Assembly (NCBI GenBank): GCA_947630635.1
Contig: CANRIJ010000022.1
Coordinates: 1 to 15,459 of the forward strand
From: an uncultured Spirochaetaceae bacterium
Lineage (GTDB): Bacteria; Spirochaetota; Spirochaetia; Sphaerochaetales; Sphaerochaetaceae
Direction of reading: 5' to 3'
Length of the DNA stretch: 15,459 nucleotides
The translations under genes were made by a program, and so were the position numbers. Positions within the stretch are counted from its first letter, which is position 1; each line of letters opens with the position of its first letter. Shown piece by piece: positions 1-8,163 of the stretch. The notes beneath the pieces were generated by a model. That model saw nothing but the letters and a program-made list of their open reading frames with translations, searched no databases and was not told the origin of the DNA.

Positions 1-2083
1 AAGCCTGGGCGGCTGCCTCTTTTTCTCTCTTTGCCTCCTGAACTACATCATCGGCAAGTTTTCCAGAGAGTGTCTCGTAGTGGTCGAACTCGAGCTCGAA
101 TGATCCAGTTCCACTTGTCATGGCCTTTAGGTCAATAGCATAGTTTCTAAGCTCGGCCATTGGCACTTCTGCCTTAACAGCAACTAGGTGGCCCTTTTCC
201 TCTTGACCCAGTACTCTTCCCCTCTTTCCAGATAGATCTGAGAGAATAGAGCCGAGGTACTCCTTGTCAATGAAGACCTCAAGCTTCATATATGGCTCAA
301 GAAGAACAACGCCAGCCTTGGAGAGGGCAATGTCCATTGCTCCCTTTGCGGCGAGCTTGAAAGCCATTTCAGAGGAGTCAACTGGATGCTCTTTGCCATC
401 GATTAGGTTGATTCCGATATCAACAAGCGGGTATCCTGCGAGGTATCCCTCTTCCATTGATTCGTGAATGCCCTTCTCGATTCCGGGAATGTAGCCCTTG
501 GAGATAGAGCCGCCCTTAATTGAGTTGGTAAACTCATAGTACTTTCCTCTCTCAATCGGCATAATCTCAAGCAGGACTCTTCCAAATTGTCCATGTCCGC
601 CAGACTGCTTTTTGTGAGAGTACTCAGCAATTCCGGATTTCTTTGTGATTGTCTCTCTGTAGGCAATCTTCGGAGTCTTCGTATGGATAACGATCTTCTG
701 CTTGTCTCTGATTCTGTCGAGAATCATTGAGATATGCAGCTCACCCATTCCTCCAATGATGGACTCTTTGGTCTCCTCATTGAATTTCATGACGAAGGTG
801 AGGTCTTCTTCGGAGACTCTGTGCAGCGATTCGTTCATTTTGTCTTCGCTCTTCTTGTCATCTGCCTTTATAGCTAGCTCATATACAGGCTGAGGAAGCC
901 TTAGCGGTCTGAACTTGAGCTTGGAGTTTGCATCCCCAAGAAGAGTTGAGTTTGTTCCGGCAATGTCGAGCTTTGTGACAATTCCAATGTCTCCAGCCTG
1001 AAGAGAGTCAGTCTCTACAAGCTTCTTTCCGAGAGCCCTGTAGAGTTTTCCGGGTTTTGCCTTCTTTCCAATCTCTGGGTTGGTGAGGTCGCTATCCGGA
1101 GTCAGAATTCCTGTTACGATCTTTAAAAACGAGAGCTTTCCGGAGAACTGGTCGATTGTTGTCTTAAAGCAGTATGCAGCAGGTGTTCCCTCTGGAGAGA
1201 TAGGAATGAGCTCTTCCTCTCCACCCTCTTTGACTGCGAATTCCATTGCTCCAAGCGGGGAGGGGAATATCTGCGTAATATACTCAAAGAGCGATGAGAT
1301 GCCAGAGTTTTTCTCGCTTGCTCCTGAAAGAACTGGAACGATCTTATTGTCCTTAAGACCCTCTTTGAGTCCTCTGATTATATCCTCTGAGGAGAGTGTT
1401 CCCTCATCAAAGTATTTCTCGATAAGATCGTCTGCGCCCTCTGCAGCGCTCTCAATGAGTTTTTCCTTCCACTCGTCGATAACTGAGCTGAACTCTGAAG
1501 GGATATCTACCTCTTTTTCCTTTCCGCCTTCAAAGACATAGGCCTTCTCTTTTACTAGGTCGATTACGCCTTTGTAGTCCTTATCCTGTCCCATTGGAAC
1601 TGTGACTGGGACGAAAGTGGCTGAGAATTCAGTTGAGAGCGAGTCTAAGACACCCTTGAAATCTGCTCTCTCCTTATCCATCTTGTTGATAAATACAGCC
1701 CTTGGCTTATTTCTCTCATCGAGTCTTCTCCAGAGCTTGATTGTTTCAATCTGCGCGCCATCTCTTCCATCGACGAGCATAAGAGCGGATTCAGATGCTC
1801 TGAAGGCGGCAATTGCCTCTCCAATGAAGTCTGCAGTACCCGGAGTATCCAGTAGATTGACCGTCTTGCCTTTCCATCCAGTTGAGCAAAGAGATGTGTG
1901 GATAGATATCTTCTTTGAGATCTCTTCTTCTGTGTAATCGCTGGTTGTCTTTCCAGAATCGATTTTCTCAGCCTTGGATATGGCTCCAGATGTGAACAGC
2001 ATAGCCTCGGTTAACGAGCTCTTTCCTGTTCCATTATGTCCTAAAACGGCAATGTTGCGTATGTCCTTAGTATCAACGCTCAT
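1..2083 (-). CDS. EF-G-like translation GTPase, EFG II / Thermus EF-G-2 type (C-terminus cut by window edge)
   Basis: This is a translational GTPase with EF-G architecture; about 694 residues lie in the window and the frame is still open at the left edge. EF-Gs are about 670-700 residues and the final domain signature (FELEFDHYETL) is already passed, so only a few residues should be missing. Visible motifs are the P-loop GHNGTGKS (15-22), DTPG (79-82) and NKMD (133-136). The P-loop is unlike the AHIDAGKT of classical EF-G and resembles the second EF-G of Thermus thermophilus. The catalytic His after DTPG is Thr83, and the switch I Thr is Ser60. The ATG start is supported by a GGAGG sequence 5 nt upstream (2089-2093). 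It lies 74 bp behind the other EF-G on the same strand and has its own promoter candidate. The EFG II family is poorly understood, so a ribosome-associated role is inferred and the exact step is unknown. Confidence 0.9.
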   Translation of the reverse strand, partial: MSVDTKDIRNIAVLGHNGTGKSSLTEAMLFTSGAISKAEKIDSGKTTSDYTEEEISKKISIHTSLCSTGWKGKTVNLLDTPGTADFIGEAIAAFRASESALMLVDGRDGAQIETIKLWRRLDERNKPRAVFINKMDKERADFKGVLDSLSTEFSATFVPVTVPMGQDKDYKGVIDLVKEKAYVFEGGKEKEVDIPSEFSSVIDEWKEKLIESAAEGADDLIEKYFDEGTLSSEDIIRGLKEGLKDNKIVPVLSGASEKNSGISSLFEYITQIFPSPLGAMEFAVKEGGEEELIPISPEGTPAAYCFKTTIDQFSGKLSFLKIVTGILTPDSDLTNPEIGKKAKPGKLYRALGKKLVETDSLQAGDIGIVTKLDIAGTNSTLLGDANSKLKFRPLRLPQPVYELAIKADDKKSEDKMNESLHRVSEEDLTFVMKFNEETKESIIGGMGELHISMILDRIRDKQKIVIHTKTPKIAYRETITKKSGIAEYSHKKQSGGHGQFGRVLLEIMPIERGKYYEFTNSIKGGSISKGYIPGIEKGIHESMEEGYLAGYPLVDIGINLIDGKEHPVDSSEMAFKLAAKGAMDIALSKAGVVLLEPYMKLEVFIDKEYLGSILSDLSGKRGRVLGQEEKGHLVAVKAEVPMAELRNYAIDLKAMTSGTGSFELEFDHYETLSGKLADDVVQEAKREKEAAAQA

Positions 2084-2121
2084 TGATTCCTCCGATACAA
2101 AAAATTTTTTCCAACTCTATA

Positions 2122-2150
2122 ATTCTAAATTACGATGTAGGATACTTCAA
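2122..2150 (-). promoter_or_regulatory. Candidate sigma-70 promoter for the EFG II-like gene
   Basis: On the minus strand, TTGAAG (2145-2150) and TAGAAT (2122-2127) are separated by 17 bp. The start codon lies about 40 nt downstream of the -10 box. A self-complementary A6T6 tract follows the -10 box. The match is by eye; co-transcription from the upstream EF-G gene is also possible because no terminator lies between the two genes. Confidence 0.45.
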
Positions 2151-2157
2151 ACAAAAC

Positions 2158-4188
2158 TTATCGGATTTTTTGAGCGTAGTGGTCGAATTCCATGGAGAAG
2201 GAGCCGCGGCCCTGAGTTGACGATCTGAGCACTGTGGTATATCCAAACATCGCCGAGAGTGGTGCTTCTGCATTTACAATGTCGGAAGATGGGCGAGACT
2301 CCATTGAGAGGATTATTCCTCCTCGCTGGGTAAGGGATGAAATCACCTCTCCGATATACTCTGATGGGCTAGAGGCCTGGATTTTCATTATCGGCTCCAT
2401 AAGCACAGGAGATGCCTCGCTTGCGACTCTATCGAAAGCCATGGCCGATGCTCCGCGGAGGGCCACCTCTGTCGCGCTCTCCTCATCAAACTCGATTGAC
2501 TCAACCATCACACTGATATCGGTGCATTCATAGCCATACTTTATTCCGGACATCAAGGCACCGTGAATGCCATCTCTAACGGTGCTTATAATCCAATCAT
2601 CCACGCCTTTGATGGATGGGCTAAACTCTACTCTATTTCCGCTCTTCTCGCCCAGTGGAGAGAGCGTGAGAGCGACCTTTGCCCTATTTTCCTTATTTGC
2701 GATTGTCTTTGAGAATTCGGCAGAGCCGGTCGCGCTCTTTGTTATCGATTCTCTGTAGGATACCTGGGGATTTCCGACTCTTAGATTGATCTTCATCTCG
2801 TCCTTGATTCTTGTCACCAGCACCTCGAGATGCAGCTCGCCCATTCCCGAGATTACAATCTGCCCCGTCTCCTCATCCTCTTTGTAGGTGAAGGTAGGAT
2901 CTTCGATTTGGAAAATCTCAAGTGCCTTTTTGAGCTTATCCATCTCAGAGCTCGATTCGCACTCTATTGCAACTGATATCACCGGCTCTGGAAAGCTCAT
3001 GTTCTCAAGTAGATATGGGTGAGACTCTGTGCCTATTGTGTCCCCAGTCTGTGCAAGCTTGAAGCCGACGATTGCTCCGATGTCTCCGGCTTTGAGCTCG
3101 CTCAGCTCATCTTCTCTCATTGCATGCATTCTGAAGAGCCTTGTGATTCTCTCTTTTTTGTCTTTTGATATGTTATAGACTGCAACGCCCTTTTTTATTG
3201 TTCCTGAGTAGACCCTTATAAAAGATAGGGGACCGGCCTGAGGGTCAAACTGGATCTTGAATATCAGGGCCTCTAATGGTCCATCTGGATCGCACTTCAC
3301 TATCTCTTTCTTGCCGCTCTTTTTGTTTTTCATCTCTCTTATGGGGGCCTCGAGCGGATTTGGCAGATAATCGACTATTCCATCTAAGAGGCATTGGACA
3401 CCGGTGTTTCTCAGTGAGGAGCCAACAAAGACAGGCACCAGGCTCTTTTCTATCGTCGCCTTGCGAATTGTTTCCTTTATGAGTTTCTCGGGAATCGGCT
3501 TTCCGTCAAAATAGAGCTCGGTTATCTCATCTGAAAATGATGAGACTGAGTCTATGAGATTCTCTCTCCAAGTCTCAAAGAGCGCCCTCGAGGACTCGGG
3601 AATCTCCCTCTCCTCGATTATCTTGCCCTGCGAGGCATCATCGAAGACTAAGAGCCTCTCTTTTATAAGGTCGATTATTCCAATAAAGTCATTCTCAGAT
3701 CCGACTGGGATAAAGAGAGGACAGGGATTTGCCCCGAGTTTGGTCTTTATCTCCTCTACGGCTCTGAAGAAGTCTGCGCCGAGTCTATCCATTTTATTGA
3801 TGAATGCGATTCTGGGAATGTTGTAGGTGTCAGCCTGCTTCCATACAGTCTCAGACTGCGGCTCGACTCCACCCACTGCGCAGAAGATTGCCACAGCTCC
3901 ATCGAGTACTCTCAGCGACCTCTCGACTTCTGCAGTGAAATCAACGTGGCCCGGGGTGTCGATTATATTGATCTGATGGTCCTTCCAAAAGCAGGTAGTT
4001 GCTGCCGAGGTTATGGTTATGCCTCTGTCCTGTTCCTGCTTCATCCAGTCCATTGTGGCCTCCCCGTTATCTACTTCTCCGATTCTGTGATTCTCGCCTG
4101 TATAGAAGAGAATGCGCTCGGTAGTCGTAGTCTTGCCTGCGTCAATGTGGGCCATTATTCCTATATTTCTGATAGACTCGTCGTTCAT
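2158..4188 (-). CDS. fusA2: Elongation factor G, spdEFG2 (ribosome-recycling) type
   Basis: This is a complete 676-residue EF-G with all GTPase motifs: AHIDAGKT (13-20), RGITI (55-59), DTPGH (77-81) and NKMD (131-134), followed by the usual domains II-V. The start region (RNIGIMAHIDAGKTTTTERI) and the stretch around FTAEVERSLRVLDGAV match, as I recall them, the spirochaetal second EF-G (Borrelia EF-G2) and mitochondrial EF-G2 rather than the translocase copy. That family works with ribosome recycling factor to split post-termination ribosomes; its role here is inferred from this resemblance. The ATG is fixed by a TAG codon directly in front of it in the same frame. No Shine-Dalgarno sequence is visible. 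It starts 46 bp after the metal ATPase ends and precedes the EFG II-like gene. The gene symbol is a convenience label. Confidence 0.93.
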   Translation of the reverse strand: MNDESIRNIGIMAHIDAGKTTTTERILFYTGENHRIGEVDNGEATMDWMKQEQDRGITITSAATTCFWKDHQINIIDTPGHVDFTAEVERSLRVLDGAVAIFCAVGGVEPQSETVWKQADTYNIPRIAFINKMDRLGADFFRAVEEIKTKLGANPCPLFIPVGSENDFIGIIDLIKERLLVFDDASQGKIIEEREIPESSRALFETWRENLIDSVSSFSDEITELYFDGKPIPEKLIKETIRKATIEKSLVPVFVGSSLRNTGVQCLLDGIVDYLPNPLEAPIREMKNKKSGKKEIVKCDPDGPLEALIFKIQFDPQAGPLSFIRVYSGTIKKGVAVYNISKDKKERITRLFRMHAMREDELSELKAGDIGAIVGFKLAQTGDTIGTESHPYLLENMSFPEPVISVAIECESSSEMDKLKKALEIFQIEDPTFTYKEDEETGQIVISGMGELHLEVLVTRIKDEMKINLRVGNPQVSYRESITKSATGSAEFSKTIANKENRAKVALTLSPLGEKSGNRVEFSPSIKGVDDWIISTVRDGIHGALMSGIKYGYECTDISVMVESIEFDEESATEVALRGASAMAFDRVASEASPVLMEPIMKIQASSPSEYIGEVISSLTQRGGIILSMESRPSSDIVNAEAPLSAMFGYTTVLRSSTQGRGSFSMEFDHYAQKIR

Positions 4189-4234
4189 CTAAGACAATTT
4201 ATCATAAATGGGCCTTCCTAGCCATTCTCTATCT

Positions 4235-6637
4235 CTATTTTCTGATGTATAGGCATCTAAGGGCATTTAATACTGCGATAATTGCAACGCCTGTGTCTGC
4301 AAGGATTGCCAAATACATATTTGCAAATCCCAAAATCGCCAAGAGAAAGACAAGAAGCTTTATGCCAATGGAGAAGGCTATGTTCTCATAGACTACTCTT
4401 CTCGTCTTTTTGGAAATTTTGAATAGAGTAGAAAGCTTTGAGAGAGAGTCGTCTGTTATAACGACATCGCTTTTCTCAATTGCCAGGTCAGAGCCGATTT
4501 TGCCCATGGAGACACCGACGTTTGCCTCTACTAGGCTTGGTCCATCGTTTATGCCATCTCCGACGTACATGACTCTCTCTCCCTTTTCTCTGAGACCTTG
4601 GATTATTTCTGTCTTATCCTCGGGAAGAAGCGATGAGAAGGCCTTTGTATATGGAAGGTTTTCAATTGTGGCCTCAACAGATTGAGCGCTGTCGCCTGAG
4701 AGAAGATAGAGATTTTTTATGCCCTCTCTCTTCAACTCGGAGAGTGCCTCTTCAGCATTCTCCTTGAGAGTGTCAGACAGGTATATTCTCCCAATTGGAA
4801 GGTTGGATGAATAGAGGGTGCATATGGTAGCCGGGCCTCTCTTTTGGCCTATTTTCGGATCTCTTTCCCTGCCAATTGAATACATTCTTCCATTTATTTC
4901 GCCCTCAAGACCAAAGCCAGGTATCTCCCTTTGGTTCTTTGCCTCATAGAGCTCTCCGCTGAAAGACGAGAGAATTGCACTTGCAATAGGGTGGGTGGAA
5001 TTCTTCTCAAGGCTTGCAGCTAGAGCGAGTATCTCATTTTTATCTATGCTTGATAGTTTCTCGATATAGCTTACTGAGAAGGTCCCCTTGGTTATCGTTC
5101 CCGTCTTATCAGTCAGAACACTATCAATTGATGCAATCTCGCTTATCACCTCATCGCTTTTGACTATGATCCCTCGCTTTGCAAAGCATCCCATTGCAGA
5201 GAAGTATGAGAGGGGAACCGAGAGTATAAGCGCGCAGGGGCATGAGATTACCAGCAGCGAGCAGGCTCTGTAGAGAGAGTCTTTCCAGAAAGTGATCTTC
5301 AACAGTGTCGGAATTAGAAAGAGCATAAGCGCGGAGAGAGAGATTATTGGCGTATACCATCTTGAGAACTTGGTTATAAACCTCTCGCTTTTGGCTCTCT
5401 TTTTCTCGCCTTCATTTAGGAGCCTTGCGATTTTGGAGGCAGCTGAGTCCTCATATCTCTCAACAGTCTCTATTTTCAGGAGGGTATTTCCGTTTATATA
5501 CCCTGATAGAACCTTTGATCCGACACCTATTTTCTTGGGAGCTGGCTCTCCAGTTATGGCCTTTGTGTCCACATATCCATTTCCCGATATCACAATGCCA
5601 TCTATTGGAACTCTTTTTCCGGGTTTTATTACAACTGTCGAGCCGACTTTGACGCTCTCGCTCTTTACCTCTGTATATGAGCCATCTTTTTCAATAAGTG
5701 CCTTTTCCTCGTTTATATCGAGTATGTCTGAAATAGACTCTCTCGATTTTTCCGATGCTCTATGCTGAAAGCATTCCCCAATCTGGTAGAGAACCATTAC
5801 AAATGCAGCCTCATCAAAGGCCCTTATCGCAATTGCTCCGATTGTGGCAAGTGCCATCAGAAAGTTCTCATCGAAGAGCTTTCCCCTAAATAGGTTCCTG
5901 AAGGCCCTGTATATGACATCGTATCCGGAGATTAGGAATGCGCCTAGGGCGATATAAGGAAGCTTTAATATGAATGAGAGGGCAATTAACAAGATAGAAG
6001 CCAATATTCTTATCTCGTCTAGAGTCACTGGCAGTCTATTCTCTCTTGCCTTTGCGCCGCTAAATGAACTCTCTATCTTTCTTTTGATTTTGCCCTTGTC
6101 TTCGCTTGTGAGTATTACGATGGATTTCTTCTCGACTCTGCTCTCTTGAGCGAGCTCTTCTGAGAGAAGGAATCTCTCTATTTCCCTAAGCTCTTTGGAT
6201 CCCTTTTTGTTGAAGTAGAGTCTTTGGTAAGTGAGTTTTCTATCGCTGAACTCTATCTCATCCTCTGCTTCTTTCGCTATCTTCTTGATTTGATCAAGAT
6301 CATGGGAGGTAAGGACCCTAAGGGTCCCCCTTTGCCAGTCAAAAGCCGCATCTGCTATAAATTGATCCTTTTTTAGTGCATTTTCCACACTTGCTGCGCA
6401 AAGTGCACAGTCTACTTTTGCTAGGGTTATATATTCATGGTAGGGGTTGATGATGCTAAGGTCGCTATCGGAGGAGAGTATGCTCCTCTCAAGCCTTTTG
6501 TAGTCTTCAGATGAATTGAAACTGATTGTATTATCACGCTGCGTAATAGAAACTGCCCCTAGGCTCTCCAGTTTCTTGGCCGTGAGCATTAGACCCTTGC
6601 CGCACTTATCATCCAATTTATAGCAATAACTATTCAT
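4235..6637 (-). CDS. zntA: P1B-type heavy-metal ATPase, Zn/Cd/Pb exporter (ZntA/CadA-like)
   Basis: This 800-residue inner-membrane pump exports soft divalent metals using ATP. In order it shows: an N-terminal stretch of about 65 residues with two Cys (possibly a decayed metal-binding domain); one HMA domain with CALC (77-80); membrane helices from about 210; the actuator TGEP (362-365); the CPC metal site in SCPCAL (465-470); the phosphorylation site DKTGT with Asp510; HP (549-550); and the hinge GDGINDGP (693-700, normally GDGINDAP). Lys760 and the ADTG Asp781 in the last helices point to the Zn/Cd/Pb class rather than Cu. I chose the ATG at 6637 because AGAGGT lies 4 nt upstream. A TTG 48 nt further up (6685) would lie upstream of the predicted transcription start. 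The promoter carries an ArsR/SmtB-like operator. Confidence 0.93.
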   Translation of the reverse strand: MNSYCYKLDDKCGKGLMLTAKKLESLGAVSITQRDNTISFNSSEDYKRLERSILSSDSDLSIINPYHEYITLAKVDCALCAASVENALKKDQFIADAAFDWQRGTLRVLTSHDLDQIKKIAKEAEDEIEFSDRKLTYQRLYFNKKGSKELREIERFLLSEELAQESRVEKKSIVILTSEDKGKIKRKIESSFSGAKARENRLPVTLDEIRILASILLIALSFILKLPYIALGAFLISGYDVIYRAFRNLFRGKLFDENFLMALATIGAIAIRAFDEAAFVMVLYQIGECFQHRASEKSRESISDILDINEEKALIEKDGSYTEVKSESVKVGSTVVIKPGKRVPIDGIVISGNGYVDTKAITGEPAPKKIGVGSKVLSGYINGNTLLKIETVERYEDSAASKIARLLNEGEKKRAKSERFITKFSRWYTPIISLSALMLFLIPTLLKITFWKDSLYRACSLLVISCPCALILSVPLSYFSAMGCFAKRGIIVKSDEVISEIASIDSVLTDKTGTITKGTFSVSYIEKLSSIDKNEILALAASLEKNSTHPIASAILSSFSGELYEAKNQREIPGFGLEGEINGRMYSIGRERDPKIGQKRGPATICTLYSSNLPIGRIYLSDTLKENAEEALSELKREGIKNLYLLSGDSAQSVEATIENLPYTKAFSSLLPEDKTEIIQGLREKGERVMYVGDGINDGPSLVEANVGVSMGKIGSDLAIEKSDVVITDDSLSKLSTLFKISKKTRRVVYENIAFSIGIKLLVFLLAILGFANMYLAILADTGVAIIAVLNALRCLYIRK

Positions 6638-6648
6638 CTCTACCTCTA

Positions 6649-6674
6649 AATATATGAATAACTGTTCATATATT
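6649..6674. promoter_or_regulatory. ArsR/SmtB-type metal-responsive operator (12-2-12 palindrome)
   Basis: The arms AATATATGAATA (6649-6660) and TGTTCATATATT (6663-6674) are separated by 2 bp and complementary at 11 of 12 positions. The core on the minus strand reads TGAACAGTTATTCA, which matches the known SmtB/CzrA-class sites (TGAACA, 2 bp, a TGTTCA-like half). It covers the -10 box and the expected transcription start of the metal ATPase gene, so a bound repressor would block initiation until metal releases it. No ArsR-family gene lies in the window. Confidence 0.8.
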
Positions 6675-6698
6675 AATTTATTCAATAGGGCTTTGCAA
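6670..6698 (-). promoter_or_regulatory. zntA promoter: Sigma-70-like promoter of the metal ATPase gene
   Basis: On the minus strand, TTGCAA (6693-6698) and TAATAT (6670-6675) are separated by exactly 17 bp. Transcription should begin near 6663, giving a leader of about 25 nt that contains the AGAGGT ribosome binding site (6642-6647). The -10 box overlaps the palindromic operator, the expected layout for a metal-derepressed promoter. Confidence 0.7.
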
Positions 6699-6719
6699 TA
6701 TAAAAATAAATTAAAACAA

Positions 6720-8063
6720 CTATTTTGATAGGTAGCGCTTTTGATGCTCGTAAATGCTGTTGCTGCCGCTAGTTACGTAGCTGATTGCAACAGATGCGAA
6801 GAGCAGGAAGGGCTCATTGTAGTGAAAGAGCTCAAGGCCCAGTGTGAAGCTTACAACTGGCAGGTTAGTGCCACCAGAGAGCATTCCGAGTGCACCGAAT
6901 ATTGCCATTGGTCCGCTTTGAAGCCCAAAGAGCTTAGAAAATGAGAATCCAAAGCATCCGCCTATAACAAGTAGCGGAACAACCTCTCCTCCGACAAAGC
7001 CGGCTGCTATTCCCAAGAACACTAGAGCTGCCTTAACAAGAAATCCATACCATGGAACAGTTGAATTGATTGATGCATATAGTAGCGGTGCAGAGAGGCT
7101 ATTGTAGTAGAAGTTATCGGCAAGTGCCCAGTTTACGATCATTATGATGAGCGCGAGTCCCGATGGAGCCAGTACCTTGAAGATTCTGTTGTTTTTGAAG
7201 ATCTTGTCGTTGTGAACCTTGTAGGCATCCAGGGCTATGCAAAAGAGCTTAGAGAGGATGCCTGTGACAAATCCAAAGCCGATTACAATCAGCGTGTTCC
7301 TCAAATCGAAAGAGAGTGTCTCGACCTTAGGAATCTCAAGTATGTGGGTCTTAAGCGCCTTGGATACAAAGACTGCCGAGTAGCTAGCGATTGTGCAGGG
7401 CAGAAATGCATCGAGCCTTGTTACATCGGGAGAGGCAAATTGGGTTCCGAAGAGTATGCCCGATACAGGGGATCCGAAGAGCGCTCCAAAGGCAGCCGAT
7501 GCTCCTGACATCAGGTAGTATGCATTTGGATTGTTTCCTGTTTCCTTTGGAAGGAGCTTTGCCTTTGCCCATTTCTCGATTCTAGCGAAAAAGGAGGCGA
7601 CAGCGAGTCCTATCTGAACTCCAACGCCCTCTTTTCCAGTTGCGACTCCCAATAGGTGAGAGAGTGTTGCCATAAAATAGCCCACAACGCCAGTCCATGG
7701 AGATATATTCATATCTCTTTGGCTGGTTGCGAGGTTCTCTCTCTTGCTCTCCTCATCCTGCTCAAGATGTATCTCATCTATTGCGGTGGAGGTGACCTTC
7801 TTATAGCCATCATCCAAGTGTGAGTAGACAAAGAGCGTTATAAGGGCGCCAACAGGTATAAGGAGGCATAGAAATGGATATTTCATCGTAGTCTCCTCTG
7901 CCCAGTAGATTGTGTTTGCAAATATGAATATGGCAAGCCCAGTACCTATGCCGACTATTAGGCCTCTGAAGAGGTTGACGACCCAGTTTTTGGCATTGTT
8001 AAGGCTCTTAAGCATAAAGGTGATTTTAAATTTACTAGTTAAGCTTTTCAATAAAGAGAGCAT
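6720..8063 (-). CDS. CLC-family anion transporter, likely fluoride-type (CLC-F)
   Basis: This 447-residue multi-helix inner-membrane protein has the CLC core. The gating-glutamate segment is GKEGVGVQIG (143-152, Glu145), with GSPVSGILFG (197-206), GGEVVPLLVIG (358-368) and TNLPVVSFTLGLELF (399-413). The GGEV.PL segment, the DEIH at 96-99 where chloride-type CLCs have GSGIP, and GxEGV instead of GKEGP are features I associate with the CLC-F branch, which expels fluoride in exchange for protons. That subtype is inferred; a chloride transporter is the alternative. No fluoride riboswitch is recognisable upstream. The ATG at 8063 lacks a clear Shine-Dalgarno sequence; Met17 (8015) is a possible later start. 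It is transcribed toward the metal ATPase, which has its own promoter, and divergently from the efflux operon. Confidence 0.85.
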   Translation of the reverse strand: MLSLLKSLTSKFKITFMLKSLNNAKNWVVNLFRGLIVGIGTGLAIFIFANTIYWAEETTMKYPFLCLLIPVGALITLFVYSHLDDGYKKVTSTAIDEIHLEQDEESKRENLATSQRDMNISPWTGVVGYFMATLSHLLGVATGKEGVGVQIGLAVASFFARIEKWAKAKLLPKETGNNPNAYYLMSGASAAFGALFGSPVSGILFGTQFASPDVTRLDAFLPCTIASYSAVFVSKALKTHILEIPKVETLSFDLRNTLIVIGFGFVTGILSKLFCIALDAYKVHNDKIFKNNRIFKVLAPSGLALIIMIVNWALADNFYYNSLSAPLLYASINSTVPWYGFLVKAALVFLGIAAGFVGGEVVPLLVIGGCFGFSFSKLFGLQSGPMAIFGALGMLSGGTNLPVVSFTLGLELFHYNEPFLLFASVAISYVTSGSNSIYEHQKRYLSK

Positions 8064-8163
8064 ATGCGGCTGAAAAACCCAATCTTTGTGTGTTTTTGTC
8101 TCGTTAGGTTGAAAGTGGTTCTTATTTGGATAAAAATTACCAATGGGGTTGTAGGCATAAGTA
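8064..8163. promoter_or_regulatory. Divergent intergenic region between the CLC gene and the efflux operon
   Basis: This 100-bp region must hold both divergent promoters. The best plus-strand candidate is TTGAAA (8109-8114), 17 bp, then AAAAAT (8132-8137), or TAAAAA with 16 bp; the -10 box is weak. I see no convincing minus-strand promoter, no strong palindromic operator and no fluoride-riboswitch core. The efflux start codon at 8164 has only a weak upstream TAGG. Confidence 0.35.

Noticed and set aside
1080..1541. Plus-strand ORF of 153 codons opposite the EFG II-like gene
   Set aside because: It is antisense to a clearly conserved GTPase, Ser/Ile-rich with no domain, and explained by the codon bias of the real strand.
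5292..5768. Plus-strand ORF of 158 codons opposite the metal ATPase
   Set aside because: It is antisense to conserved ATPase motifs and shows no ribosome binding site or family signature.
6635..6685. Upstream TTG start (6685) adding 16 residues to the metal ATPase
   Set aside because: It would lie upstream of the predicted transcription start and inside the promoter spacer, while the ATG at 6637 has AGAGGT at good spacing.
8064..8163. Fluoride riboswitch in front of the CLC gene
   Set aside because: I looked on the minus strand for the GGxGATGG-like core and pairing arms and found none. An AT-rich TTGG/CCAA repeat there is too short to mean anything.
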